Below the pieces are notes generated by a model, which made no database searches, was not told the origin of the DNA, and worked only from the letters and a program-made list of their open reading frames with translations. A stretch of DNA of 64,000 bases from Mucilaginibacter glaciei (GTDB lineage Bacteria > Bacteroidota > Bacteroidia > Sphingobacteriales > Sphingobacteriaceae). The translations under genes and the position numbers were made by a program. Shown here piece by piece: positions 52,163 to 61,234 of the stretch. The stretch lies in assembly GCF_014773245.1 (NCBI RefSeq), contig NZ_JACWMX010000002.1:1-64000 (forward strand), read 5' to 3'. The stretch's first letter is position 1, and each line of letters opens with the position of its first letter.

Positions 52163-52491
52163 TTAATAAATTTATCAATGTCCAACATTACTGAAAAAAT
52201 CAATGTCAGAATAATGAGTAGAAATACAATATACCCGATTAAGTAGAAAGCCCGATATTTATTTGACGGCTCTTTTTTAGAATAGCTTTTTATTAGGTTA
52301 ATCAACCCCGTAGGTACTAACACATAAATAGCCAAAACGGGTAACACAATCAATACTGATTGAACTATTATATTTATATCAACTCTTTTAAATATTTGTG
52401 CGAACAGAATTGTCCATACAAATAGCCCGAACACTATTCTATAATATTTTTTAGCTTTAAGAAAATATATTTGACTGGAAATTGACATCAT
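52159..52491 (-). CDS. Small membrane protein, unknown
   Basis: A 110-residue protein with three hydrophobic segments (IVFGLFVWTILFAQIF, IVQSVLIVLPVLAIYVLVP and YLIGYIVFLLIILTLIFSVM). The N-terminus is basic (KAKKYYR). I do not recognise the family. It is AT-rich relative to flanking genes. It forms a coupled pair with the next small membrane protein, close to the toxin-antitoxin operon. Confidence 0.65.
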   Translation of the reverse strand: MMSISSQIYFLKAKKYYRIVFGLFVWTILFAQIFKRVDINIIVQSVLIVLPVLAIYVLVPTGLINLIKSYSKKEPSNKYRAFYLIGYIVFLLIILTLIFSVMLDIDKFIK

Positions 52492-52501
52492 GATATGGAG
52501 A

Positions 52502-52528
52502 AAAAGCCGCCCTTTTGGGGCGGCTTTT
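52502..52528 (-). terminator. Intrinsic terminator of hppA
   Basis: AAAAGCCGCCC pairs with GGGCGGCTTTT around a 5-nt loop, with T after the stem on the minus strand. It ends the pyrophosphatase transcript 18 bp after its stop. Confidence 0.88.
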
Positions 52529-52546
52529 AAATATAGAAGTTTTTGA

Positions 52547-54787
52547 CTATGCTTTCTTCTCTACCTGGATACTGTGCACATTCATCGATTGCACCTTCTC
52601 CTGTTTCTGGATAAATTTACTGGAATTATCCGCGTGATTCAAATGCGGGGCGATAACCAACGAAACGATCGACATCAGTTTGATCAAAATATTCATCGAC
52701 GGGCCAGAGGTATCCTTGAACGGATCGCCCACGGTATCGCCTGTTACGGATGCCTTATGTGGTTCAGATTTTTTGTAATAGATCTCGCCGTTGATCTCGA
52801 CACCTTTTTCGAAAGATTTTTTAGCGTTGTCCCATGCGCCACCGGCATTACTTTGGAAGATGCCCATCAGCACACCCGATACGGTAACACCGGCCAGCAA
52901 ACCACCCAATACTTCGGGGCCGAAGGCGAAACCGATAATGATTGGCGTTAACAATGCGATCAGTCCGGGTGCGATCATTTCACGGATAGATGCTTTTGTC
53001 GAGATCTCTACACATTTTTCATACTCGGGGCGGGCTTTGTATTCCATGATACCCGGAATCTCACGGAACTGGCGGCGCACTTCCTCCACCATCGCCATTG
53101 CAGCACGGCCCACTGCCGAAATACATAATGCCGAGAAGATGAACGGGATCATCCCGCCTACAAACAGCCCCGCCAAAACATTGGCTTTGTAAATATCGAT
53201 ATGCTCGATACCCGCAACACCCACAAAGGCGGCAAATAGGGCCAGTGAGGTTAACGCTGCCGACGCGATGGCAAAACCCTTACCGGTTGCGGCGGTAGTA
53301 TTACCCACGGCATCTAAATTATCTGTACGGCCACGCACCTCTTCGGGCAGTCGGCTCATTTCGGCGATACCACCGGCATTATCGGCTATCGGGCCAAAGG
53401 CATCAATAGCTAACTGCATAGCCGTAGTGGCCATCATACCTGCGGCAGCAATGGCCACACCGTACAAGCCTGCAAAAAAGTAAGAACCATAGATCCCTGC
53501 GGCCAATACCAGGATAGGTAACACGGTCGATTCCATACCCACTGCCAAACCACCGATTATATTGGTAGCATGCCCTGTTGCCGATTGCCTGATGATGCTC
53601 ATTACCGGGCGTTTACCCATAGCGGTATAATACTCGGTGATGATAGACATTAGCGTACCTACAACTAATCCTACTACGATAGAACCGAATACACCGTTTT
53701 TGGTGAATACTAATGAACCAGCTTTTATAGCACCGTTGGCATCTTCATCACGTACCATGTGGAAACTGTCATTTGGCAGCATCCACTGCACTAAAAAATA
53801 AGTAGCTACTGCTGTTAATAAAATCGAGGCCCAGTTGCCTATATTCAGCGCATTTTGAACGCTGTCAGTTTCGTTTTTAATTTTCACCAGTGATGCGCCA
53901 ACTATCGAGAAGATCAGGCCCAAACCTGCAATAACCATGGGCAATAAAACCGGTGCTATGCCACCAAAATTGTCATGTGATACAATTTCGCGGCCCAACA
54001 CCATCGTGGCCAGCATAGTAGCTACGTATGATCCGAAAAGATCGGCACCCATACCGGCTACATCGCCCACGTTATCGCCTACGTTATCGGCAATAGTTGC
54101 GGGGTTGCGCACGTCATCCTCGGGGATGCCTGCCTCTACCTTACCTACCAGATCTGCACCTACGTCGGCAGCTTTGGTATAAATACCGCCACCCACACGT
54201 GCAAACAAAGCGATCGACTCGGCACCCAATGAAAAACCTGCCAGCACATCAAGTGCCTTGGCCATATCCTCGCCGTTAACATTAGCCCCCGCCACATTTT
54301 TCACATACATGGTATAAAAAACGATGAATAACGAGCCTAAACCGATGATGGCTAAACCCGCAACACCCAAACCCATTACGGTACCGCCCGTGAACGATAC
54401 TTTAAGTGCCTGCGCCAGACTGGTTTTAGCAGCCTGCGTGGTACGTACGTTTGATTTTGTGGCGATGCGCATACCCAAATAACCGGCAAAGGCCGATAAA
54501 AATGCCCCTATCAGAAACGATATGGCAATAACCGGGCTGGAGGTAGCCACCGTTGTGCCCGAATAAGCCAGTAATAAGCCGGCAACCACTACAAAGTAGC
54601 TCAGAATTTTCCACTCGGCGCGTAAAAAGGCCATTGCCCCATCTGCAATGTAGCCCGCAAGCTGGTTCATAGATTCATCTCCGGTTGGTTGTTTGGTAAC
54701 CCATGCCGACTTTACAGCCATGACAAGGATACCCACAAGACCAAATACCGGGATGAGGTAAATCAGGTAATTGTTCAAAAGATCCAT
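52547..54787 (-). CDS. hppA: Membrane-bound ion-pumping pyrophosphatase
   Basis: A 746-residue integral-membrane enzyme that hydrolyses pyrophosphate to pump H+ or Na+. The substrate loop is [18 protein letters not shown], followed by [20 protein letters not shown], the double DNVGD motif; the C-terminal half has [20 protein letters not shown] and the K-binding region [14 protein letters not shown]. The Ala and Gly in AATG are typical of the K+-dependent class. Whether the ion is H+ or Na+ cannot be settled by eye. It is monocistronic and divergent from the APC permease at 54938. No clear -7 element was found upstream. Confidence 0.95.
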   Translation of the reverse strand: MDLLNNYLIYLIPVFGLVGILVMAVKSAWVTKQPTGDESMNQLAGYIADGAMAFLRAEWKILSYFVVVAGLLLAYSGTTVATSSPVIAISFLIGAFLSAFAGYLGMRIATKSNVRTTQAAKTSLAQALKVSFTGGTVMGLGVAGLAIIGLGSLFIVFYTMYVKNVAGANVNGEDMAKALDVLAGFSLGAESIALFARVGGGIYTKAADVGADLVGKVEAGIPEDDVRNPATIADNVGDNVGDVAGMGADLFGSYVATMLATMVLGREIVSHDNFGGIAPVLLPMVIAGLGLIFSIVGASLVKIKNETDSVQNALNIGNWASILLTAVATYFLVQWMLPNDSFHMVRDEDANGAIKAGSLVFTKNGVFGSIVVGLVVGTLMSIITEYYTAMGKRPVMSIIRQSATGHATNIIGGLAVGMESTVLPILVLAAGIYGSYFFAGLYGVAIAAAGMMATTAMQLAIDAFGPIADNAGGIAEMSRLPEEVRGRTDNLDAVGNTTAATGKGFAIASAALTSLALFAAFVGVAGIEHIDIYKANVLAGLFVGGMIPFIFSALCISAVGRAAMAMVEEVRRQFREIPGIMEYKARPEYEKCVEISTKASIREMIAPGLIALLTPIIIGFAFGPEVLGGLLAGVTVSGVLMGIFQSNAGGAWDNAKKSFEKGVEINGEIYYKKSEPHKASVTGDTVGDPFKDTSGPSMNILIKLMSIVSLVIAPHLNHADNSSKFIQKQEKVQSMNVHSIQVEKKA

Positions 54788-54937
54788 AGTAATTAGTTAG
54801 TTTATAATTTGTTGGTTTTGAGCGGCACAGGGCGCGCTTCATAATTGGTTTCCGCAAAATAGTAATTAATTTATTTACAATACCATGTCAATTATAAAGT
54901 TTTTGATAAGTTTAAGGACTTAAACTATTAATAGTCG

Positions 54938-56374
54938 ATGGCAAACGATACGCAGCAAACAAAAATGAAACATGAACTGAGCTTGCTTGATGGCACCATG
55001 CTGGTGGCAGGCTCCATGATAGGCTCGGGGATCTTTATAGTGAGTGCGGATATTATCCGTTATGTGGGGTCGGCCGGCTGGCTCATTGCCGTATGGGTTT
55101 TAACCGGGGTAATGACATTAACAGCAGCATTAAGTTATGGCGAGTTGAGTGCCATGTTCCCCAAGGCAGGAGGCCAGTACGTTTACCTTAAAGAGTCTTA
55201 CAACAAGCTTACGGCCTTTTTATACGGATGGAGCTTTTTTGCCGTGATCCAAACCGGTACTATCGCCGCCGTAGGCGTGGCCTTCTCTAAATTTGCTGCG
55301 TATCTCATCCCGGCGGTTAGCGAGGATAATGTTCTTATTCATTCGGGGTTTTTAAAGATCAGTGCGGCACAGTTGGTATCGATCGTATTGATCATCATCC
55401 TAACCTTCGTGAACACGCGTGGGGTTAAAGGGGGTAAGCTGATCCAAACCACCTTTACCCTAACCAAGCTTATCAGCCTTTTCGGGTTGATCGCCTTTGG
55501 CTTTTTAGCCTTTAAAGGTGATATCTGGACTGCCAACTGGACAAACGCCTGGGACCTGCATAACCTAAACAAAGATGGATCGATAACCACCTTAACTATG
55601 GGTACGGCTTTAGGGGCCATAGCTGCGGCAATGGTGGGTTCTATTTTTAGCAGTGATGCCTGGAACAGCGTAACCTTTGTAGCCGGCGAAATGAAGAACC
55701 CTAAACGGGATGTAGCATTGAGTATGATGCTTGGAACGATCATCGTAACTATAATATATGTACTGGCCAATGTGGTGTATACTGGTGTACTCTCTTTAAA
55801 CGATATTGCCAACGCCGAGAAAGACCGGGTAGCGGTGGCTGCATCGCATGTAATCTTCGGCAACATAGGCACCTACATCATCGCTGTAATGATCATGATC
55901 TCTACCTTTGGCTGTAACAATGGCTTGATCCTTTCGGGTGCAAGGGTTTATTATACTATGGCTAAAGACGGTGTGTTTTTTAAACGCACGGGTACGCTCA
56001 ACAAATTTGGGGTGCCTCAATTCGGGTTATGGATCCAGGCACTGGTAGCTTGTTTGCTTTGTTTAAGCGGCCGCTACGGCGATCTGCTGGATATGATCTC
56101 TTTTGTGGTGGTTGTTTTTTACGTGCTTACCATTGTGGGCATCTTTATTTTAAGGGCCCAACGCCCCAATGCAGACAGGCCTTACAAAGCGATAGGCTAC
56201 CCGGTATTGCCGGCCATTTATATTTTAATGGGCGTGGCGTTTTGTATACTATTACTTATTTATAAACGTGATTATAGTTTAATTGGCCTGGGCATCGTGC
56301 TTACAGGCATCCCAATTTATTATATATCGCAACGGAATGTTAAGCATGAGGATGAAACGGGCTTGGTTAGTTAG
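54938..56374 (+). CDS. APC-family amino-acid permease (LAT-like)
   Basis: A 478-residue permease with about twelve hydrophobic segments. The first helix contains GTMLVAGSMIGSGIF, the amine-binding GSG motif of the APC fold; YGELSAMFPKAGGQYVYLKE and SDAWNSVTFVAGEMKNPKRD are LAT-family landmarks. It probably exchanges neutral amino acids. The ATG at 54938 follows a weak -7-like TAAGTTTA. The dacB gene overlaps its 3' end by 29 bp, so the two are cotranscribed. Confidence 0.9.
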   Translation: MANDTQQTKMKHELSLLDGTMLVAGSMIGSGIFIVSADIIRYVGSAGWLIAVWVLTGVMTLTAALSYGELSAMFPKAGGQYVYLKESYNKLTAFLYGWSFFAVIQTGTIAAVGVAFSKFAAYLIPAVSEDNVLIHSGFLKISAAQLVSIVLIIILTFVNTRGVKGGKLIQTTFTLTKLISLFGLIAFGFLAFKGDIWTANWTNAWDLHNLNKDGSITTLTMGTALGAIAAAMVGSIFSSDAWNSVTFVAGEMKNPKRDVALSMMLGTIIVTIIYVLANVVYTGVLSLNDIANAEKDRVAVAASHVIFGNIGTYIIAVMIMISTFGCNNGLILSGARVYYTMAKDGVFFKRTGTLNKFGVPQFGLWIQALVACLLCLSGRYGDLLDMISFVVVVFYVLTIVGIFILRAQRPNADRPYKAIGYPVLPAIYILMGVAFCILLLIYKRDYSLIGLGIVLTGIPIYYISQRNVKHEDETGLVS

Positions 56375-57767
56375 TTTATTATTGATACCGGGTTTTGCCC
56401 ATGCGCAAACCCTACAGCAACAAATTCAAACAGCATTTAACAGGCTGCAGCAGGATACGCAATGCCGGTATGCATCGGTATCGTTAACGGTGCTGGATGC
56501 CAAAACAGGCGAGCAGGTTTTTACCGCCAACCCAAACATGGGCTTGGCGCCGGGATCGACCATGAAGGCCATCACCAGCATCACCGCCCTGAATGTATTG
56601 GGGAAGGACTATCGCTTTAAAACGGCCTTTAGCTACCGCGGAACGATTACTGCCGATGGTACGCTTAACGGTGATGTCATCATCCGCGGTTATGGCGACC
56701 CTACCCTGGGTAGCTGGCGCTGGGAAACAACCAAAGAGGCCTACATACGAAACCAGTTTGTGGCAGCCATCCGCAAGGCGGGCATCAAAAAAATAAATGG
56801 CCGTGTAATAGGCGACGATTCGTTCTTCGGTACACAATCCATTCCAGATGGATGGATCTACCAGGACCTGGGTACTTATTACGGCGCGGGTACTACCCCC
56901 CTTTGCTGGCACGAAAACCAGTTCAGCATCAGGCTGCGCACCGGTGAGGCAAATACGCCGATAGGTGTTACAGGCACATCTCCCGAGATGCCCTACCTGG
57001 CCTTTAAAAGCGAACTGGTAAATGGCGAAGCCCACACCGGCGACCAGGCTTACCCTTATTTGCCCACCATCAACAGTAATATTATGTACCTGCGGGGTAC
57101 ATATGCGGTTGATCAAACCAAAAAGAAGATAGACGCCGCCATCCCCGATCCTGCCTTTGATATTGCCTATAGGTTGACAGATACCTTGCAACGTTTAGGC
57201 ATCACGGTGAGCAGCACGCCGGAGTCGGCAACCACGTTAAAAAACAAGAACCAGCCAATCCCGCAATCAACCGCACAATTGCTTACCATAAATTCGCCTT
57301 TACTGACCGAGATATTATATTGGCAAAACCACATCAGCATTAATTTATATGCCGAGCAACTGTTGCTGGCGGTGATCCCGTCGCCAAGCACTATGCAAGT
57401 TACAACGAATAACGGAGTAACCGCGCTGCAAAACTTCTGGGCCAAAAAAGCAGGGATAGATAAGCATACCCTAAACGTGTTTGATGGCAGCGGCCTTGCC
57501 CCGGGTAATAGGGTTACTACGTTGACCATGTCGCGCATATTACAATCTGCCGCAGGCGAGACCTGGTTCAAGGATTTTTATGACAGCCTGCCAGTGTATA
57601 ATAACATTCACATGAAAAGCGGAAGCATCAACAGTGCGCAAGCCTACACGGGTTATCAAACCCACGACGGCAGACAGCTGTGCTTTTCTATCATTGTAAA
57701 TAACTACAACGGCACAGGCAGCGGCATCAGGGCTAAAATGTTTAAGGTATTGGATGAGTTGAAATGA
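56346..57767 (+). CDS. dacB: D-alanyl-D-alanine carboxypeptidase/endopeptidase (PBP4, S13)
   Basis: A 473-residue penicillin-binding protein acting on peptidoglycan cross-links in the periplasm. A signal peptide ends at AHAQ (residue 21). The three penicillin-binding motifs are S71-T-M-K74 (PGSTMKA), S-I-N (HISINLYAEQ) and K-S-G (HMKSGSINSAQ). The large insert between the first two motifs (about 120-290) is typical of PBP4. ATGs at 56346 and 56352 are equally possible; the longer upstream reading frame from 56283 lies inside the permease gene. Overlaps the next gene by ATGA. Confidence 0.95.
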   Translation: MRMKRAWLVSLLLIPGFAHAQTLQQQIQTAFNRLQQDTQCRYASVSLTVLDAKTGEQVFTANPNMGLAPGSTMKAITSITALNVLGKDYRFKTAFSYRGTITADGTLNGDVIIRGYGDPTLGSWRWETTKEAYIRNQFVAAIRKAGIKKINGRVIGDDSFFGTQSIPDGWIYQDLGTYYGAGTTPLCWHENQFSIRLRTGEANTPIGVTGTSPEMPYLAFKSELVNGEAHTGDQAYPYLPTINSNIMYLRGTYAVDQTKKKIDAAIPDPAFDIAYRLTDTLQRLGITVSSTPESATTLKNKNQPIPQSTAQLLTINSPLLTEILYWQNHISINLYAEQLLLAVIPSPSTMQVTTNNGVTALQNFWAKKAGIDKHTLNVFDGSGLAPGNRVTTLTMSRILQSAAGETWFKDFYDSLPVYNNIHMKSGSINSAQAYTGYQTHDGRQLCFSIIVNNYNGTGSGIRAKMFKVLDELK

Positions 57768-58204
57768 CAACAGAAAATATTTTTCCAGGTCGGGCTTTCA
57801 AAATAGACGAGGTATCCAATGGAGTTTTCAATTTTGTTATGACTGATAGCGATGGACGTAAGGCCGAAACAACCGGTTTGTTTGATGAAAGCTTTGAAAA
57901 GGTTAAAAACTTTGCATTTGATATTGAAAAACAAATATCAAAAAACTGGAATCTTTTTTTGTTCGATTTATGTATGCTTGAAGTGAATAACGGTGAAGCA
58001 TTTGAAACTGATTATAACAACCAAGCCTTCGGATCGTGGTACATTCGATTAGAAAACAGAATGTTAGTTTATAATGGTAAAGATTCCTGTCTTATCAGTC
58101 GGCGACAGTTACTTGGTAATTGGAACGACGTTGAAGAACTTCCCAAAAGTGAACTTAGTTATTTGAATTCAATAGAACTTCTAAATAAGACTTTCAAAAA
58201 ATAA
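57764..58204 (+). CDS. Hypothetical protein
   Basis: A 146-residue soluble protein that I do not recognise. It starts at an ATG overlapping the dacB stop by 4 bp, so it should be translated with it. Features: PGRAFKIDEVSNGVFNFVMT, an acidic and aromatic centre (WNLFLFDLCMLEVNNGEAFE) and a basic end (LLNKTFKK). No signal peptide or membrane segment. It is clearly more AT-rich than dacB and the repair gene downstream, which suggests recent acquisition (inference). Confidence 0.6.
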   Translation: MTTENIFPGRAFKIDEVSNGVFNFVMTDSDGRKAETTGLFDESFEKVKNFAFDIEKQISKNWNLFLFDLCMLEVNNGEAFETDYNNQAFGSWYIRLENRMLVYNGKDSCLISRRQLLGNWNDVEELPKSELSYLNSIELLNKTFKK

Positions 58205-58246
58205 TAACTCAGCAAGTTTCGGGTTCTGTGGGGTTTGCTGCCGCGG

Positions 58247-58254
58247 TACATTTG
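58247..58254 (+). promoter_or_regulatory. -7 element TACATTTG
   Basis: A perfect TAnnTTTG 10 bp before the ATG at 58265, giving a very short leader. The TTG at 58235 lies upstream of it and is therefore not a start. Confidence 0.6.
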
Positions 58255-58264
58255 TGTTGTTAAT

Positions 58265-59116
58265 ATGAAAACGATGAACACACAGGAAAACATTAATTAT
58301 GAACGCATTGCCGAAGCGATAGATTACCTCAGGCTTAACTTTAAAAGCCAGCCCAACCTGGATGAAGTTGCCGAAAAGGTCAACTTGAGCCCTTTTCATT
58401 TCCAACGCATGTTTACCGATTGGGCAGGGATCAGCCCGAAAAAATTCCTGCAATATTTAAGTTTAGATTATGCCAAAGGAATCCTGAAAGATCAGCAGGC
58501 TACCCTTTTTGATGCAGCCTTTGAAACAGGCCTTTCCGGTACGGGCCGCCTGCATGATCTGTTCATGAACATAGAGGGGATGACACCCGCCGAATATAAA
58601 AATGGCGGCAAAGCCTTATCCATCAACTTTAGCTATGCCGAAACGCCTTTCGGTAATATCATCGTAGCATCCACCCAAAAAGGAATTTGTTACATGGCTT
58701 TCGCCGATGATAAGGACGATGCCTTTAAACAGTTGTATACTGCTTTCCCTAACGCAACTTATCACCAGATGGTAGATTTAATGCAGCAAAATGCGCTGAA
58801 TATCTTTAAGTCGGATTGGTCGCAATTAGCAAAGATCAAGCTCCATTTAAAGGGAACTGATTTTCAGCTCAAGGTTTGGGAGGCTTTGTTAAAGATCCCA
58901 ACCGGCGGGCTAAATACCTATGCCTCCATAGCGCATACCATTCAACTGCCTACTGCATGCAGGGCTGTAGGCAGCGCCATTGGGGCCAACCCGGTTGCTT
59001 TTCTGATCCCCTGCCACCGGGTCATCAAATCAACCGGCGAATTTGGGCAATACCATTGGGGGAGCAGTCGCAAAGCTGCGATGATAGGTTGGGAAGCAGC
59101 ACAAATGAACTTTTAA
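58265..59116 (+). CDS. AraC-type HTH fused to O6-methylguanine-DNA methyltransferase
   Basis: A 283-residue Ada-like repair protein. Residues about 10-105 form a two-HTH AraC domain (LDEVAEKVNLSPFHFQRMFT; DAAFETGLSGTGRLHDLFMN). Residues about 110-280 are the methyltransferase: DFQLKVWEALLKIPTGGLNT, then CRAVGSAIGANPVAFLIPCHRVI, where the Cys of PCHRV accepts the alkyl group. The N-terminal Ada domain with its zinc-bound Cys (methyl-phosphotriester sensor) is absent, so it is a short form. It lies behind its own -7 element. Confidence 0.92.
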   Translation: MKTMNTQENINYERIAEAIDYLRLNFKSQPNLDEVAEKVNLSPFHFQRMFTDWAGISPKKFLQYLSLDYAKGILKDQQATLFDAAFETGLSGTGRLHDLFMNIEGMTPAEYKNGGKALSINFSYAETPFGNIIVASTQKGICYMAFADDKDDAFKQLYTAFPNATYHQMVDLMQQNALNIFKSDWSQLAKIKLHLKGTDFQLKVWEALLKIPTGGLNTYASIAHTIQLPTACRAVGSAIGANPVAFLIPCHRVIKSTGEFGQYHWGSSRKAAMIGWEAAQMNF

Positions 59117-59278
59117 ATGCAGTATAGCACGGATTGCCCACAACTGCATCACACTACATGCGGGGAATTTGAATGCATTAAACCTATATAAGCAGACAAG
59201 GTCAAAAAACGAAACGATTTGTAATTAGGTGCTAAAATGTACCGACAAAATTCGATATTCGTTTCAATAACACCTGCC

Positions 59279-59869
59279 ATGTTTAAAAAGATCTTTTTTA
59301 TAGTTGCCGTTGCTATAGCTTCAGTTAATGCCAAAGCACAAACCGCCGACGAGGTCTATAATTCTTACCTGGATTTTAACCTGGCCCGCCTGGAAGGCCG
59401 CACAGGCGAAGCATTGGAACTGGGCGAACAGATCATGCCGAATGTTGCAAAGTTAACCGACAAAGCCCGAACCAGCTACTATTACTCAATGGGCAATTTA
59501 TACGAAAATGATAAGCAGTCGGTTAAGGCCCTGCCGCTATATGAAAAGGTGGTAGCTGCTGAACCTAATTATTACGTAGGCCAGCGCGCATTGGCCTATA
59601 TGTATGGCAAAAAGGTAGAAGAACTTTCCAAAAAATTAAACGCCAGCGAGGGTGCCGAATATAAACGGCTGTATGACCTTTACGTTGCCCAGGTTAAAAA
59701 GACCCTGCCCCATTTAGAAAAAGCACAAGCCTGCGACCCAAGCCCCGAGACATTGGCTCTAATTAAAAGCTTCTATAAATTTATGAAAGATGAGCAAAGC
59801 TTAAAAACACTGAATGCACGTATGGCGGTAATGTCAAAAAACTGTATTGATCTGTTGAGCGATAAGTAA
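59279..59869 (+). CDS. Periplasmic TPR-like protein
   Basis: A 196-residue exported protein. The ATG at 59279 starts a signal peptide (FFIVAVAIASVNAKAQ). The mature part is helical with TPR-like hairpins (RTSYYYSMGNLYENDKQSVKA; LPLYEKVVAAEPNYYVGQRA; PHLEKAQACDPSPETLALIK). An upstream in-frame ATG (59237) would put 14 extra residues in front of the signal. Probably a protein-interaction module in the periplasm; partners unknown. It is convergent with the phosphodiesterase gene, 4 bp apart. Confidence 0.75.
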   Translation: MFKKIFFIVAVAIASVNAKAQTADEVYNSYLDFNLARLEGRTGEALELGEQIMPNVAKLTDKARTSYYYSMGNLYENDKQSVKALPLYEKVVAAEPNYYVGQRALAYMYGKKVEELSKKLNASEGAEYKRLYDLYVAQVKKTLPHLEKAQACDPSPETLALIKSFYKFMKDEQSLKTLNARMAVMSKNCIDLLSDK

Positions 59870-59873
59870 ACCC

Positions 59874-60830
59874 TTAAAATACCATCGCTATGCCCTGCTG
59901 CGGGTAAATCAAATTTAGTCCAAGCGGGTTATCAGCCTTCAGCTGATTCTTAATTTTGATAATGTTTTGTACGGGTGGTTTTAAATGGGTAACCACCAAA
60001 TTTAACCCTTTAACAGAGCCTGCAAGGTTTTTTAATACAGCCATTTCTGCCATGAGCCATTTTGGGGTTAGGTGGCCAAACAGTGTTTTATCGGGCTGCC
60101 CGTTCGGGAATGATACCTCTATCATGATCGCCTTTAACTTTTTTGCCTTTACCAACGGTGCCACGGCCTCCCAAAGTTTTTGCAGGTTATAGCTCTTTTC
60201 AATTTCATCGGCCCCTGTATCGCCCAGGTACAAAATATAGCTATCATTACTGCGTACTAAAAACGCGGTACTGGTTAAATTGGAGTGGCTTAACGGGAAC
60301 GCCTGCACCTGCATAGTAGTGTTATCCACGGCTGCTTCGCTGCCTGGTTCTAATGCTTTATAATGGTATTTTTTTAGCCTCGGCTCCTCTCCTTCATTGG
60401 CAAAATTGGCCCAGCTTTCCCAGGTAAAATAATGCGTTTTAATGGTTTCCAGCGTACTTTTTAATCCGTAGATGTTTTTGGTGCTGTCCTCGGGCGAGTT
60501 GATGATTAGGCCGGAGATGTGATCTAAATGCGCGTGCGAAATAAAATACCCTTTGATATACTGCTTTAAAACTTGCTCACCTGTCACGCTAAAGGTTTTA
60601 GTGGCAACCGCCTTCTCGATACCGGCATGCAATGTACCGGCATCCATACAAATATAGTTGTCTGAACCCGCCGGGGCTATCATGTAGGCCGATAGGTTAC
60701 TCTCGTCTATCCCCCCTAATATGCCTAATGGTACCACCCTGAATGCTGGTGCAGCATTTGTTTGCGCTATTGATACAGCGGGCAAAAAGCAAATTATAAG
60801 GTAAAGCAAGATCCGGCTGGGTAAACGCAT
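59874..60830 (-). CDS. Secreted class II cyclic-nucleotide phosphodiesterase
   Basis: A 318-residue metallo-beta-lactamase-fold enzyme. The sequence HAHLDHISGLIINSP (H99, H101, D103, H104) fits the class II cAMP phosphodiesterase signature H-x-H-L-D-H-x-S/G-G-L-x-x-S-P exactly. Further ligands are in LSHSNLTSTAF, YLGDTGADEIE and VVTHLKPP. A clear signal peptide (ILLYLIICFLPAVSIAQ) places it in the periplasm or outside, like CpdP of Vibrio fischeri, so it would hydrolyse external rather than signalling cAMP. Whether the substrate is cAMP or another cyclic nucleotide is unknown. Its -7 element is at 60851-60858. Confidence 0.9.
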   Translation of the reverse strand: MRLPSRILLYLIICFLPAVSIAQTNAAPAFRVVPLGILGGIDESNLSAYMIAPAGSDNYICMDAGTLHAGIEKAVATKTFSVTGEQVLKQYIKGYFISHAHLDHISGLIINSPEDSTKNIYGLKSTLETIKTHYFTWESWANFANEGEEPRLKKYHYKALEPGSEAAVDNTTMQVQAFPLSHSNLTSTAFLVRSNDSYILYLGDTGADEIEKSYNLQKLWEAVAPLVKAKKLKAIMIEVSFPNGQPDKTLFGHLTPKWLMAEMAVLKNLAGSVKGLNLVVTHLKPPVQNIIKIKNQLKADNPLGLNLIYPQQGIAMVF

Positions 60831-60850
60831 GGCAAAAGTGTTTCGTTCTC

Positions 60851-60858
60851 CAAAAATA
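60851..60858 (-). promoter_or_regulatory. -7 element TATTTTTG of the phosphodiesterase gene
   Basis: A perfect TAnnTTTG on the minus strand, 20 bp upstream of the ATG at 60830. A TTTG (60874-60877, minus) lies 15 bp upstream, shorter than usual for a -33 element. Confidence 0.6.
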
Positions 60859-60928
60859 CTAAACCCTTTTGCACAAAGGGAATTATTTGTGACCGGAAAT
60901 AAGTTGAAAAACTTTTAATTTGCAGACC

Positions 60929-61234
60929 ATGAAAGTTAGCCAGATAGCTGCCAAAGTTGTTGTACGTGTGTTTTTTATATTAATGCTGATGGCGCTCATC
61001 CCTTTCTTACAGGGCGATGGTGATAAATTATCGCATTTATACCTGATGCCTAAAAACATCTGGACGCTGGCCTTCCCTATCCTGCTGATATTGGGCTTTA
61101 TTGCCCTATTGATTATCTGTGCTATCAAAAAATACAAACATCAGGATCTTAACTGGTTGCTGGTTATCAATACGGTAGTGCTGATTGCATATACCGCCAC
61201 CGTTTATATCCGCATTTACCAGCTTATTAAGTGA
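60929..61234 (+). CDS. Small membrane protein with three predicted helices
   Basis: A 101-residue inner-membrane protein. Hydrophobic segments are VVVRVFFILMLMALIPFL, LAFPILLILGFIALLIICAI and WLLVINTVVLIAYTATVYI, with a polar loop (QGDGDKLSHLYLMPKNIW) after the first. No family recognised. The ATG at 60929 was preferred over the TTG at 60920, which lies in a promoter-like TTAATTTG. Its last 8 bp overlap the convergent AI-2E-family gene. Confidence 0.65.
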   Translation: MKVSQIAAKVVVRVFFILMLMALIPFLQGDGDKLSHLYLMPKNIWTLAFPILLILGFIALLIICAIKKYKHQDLNWLLVINTVVLIAYTATVYIRIYQLIK

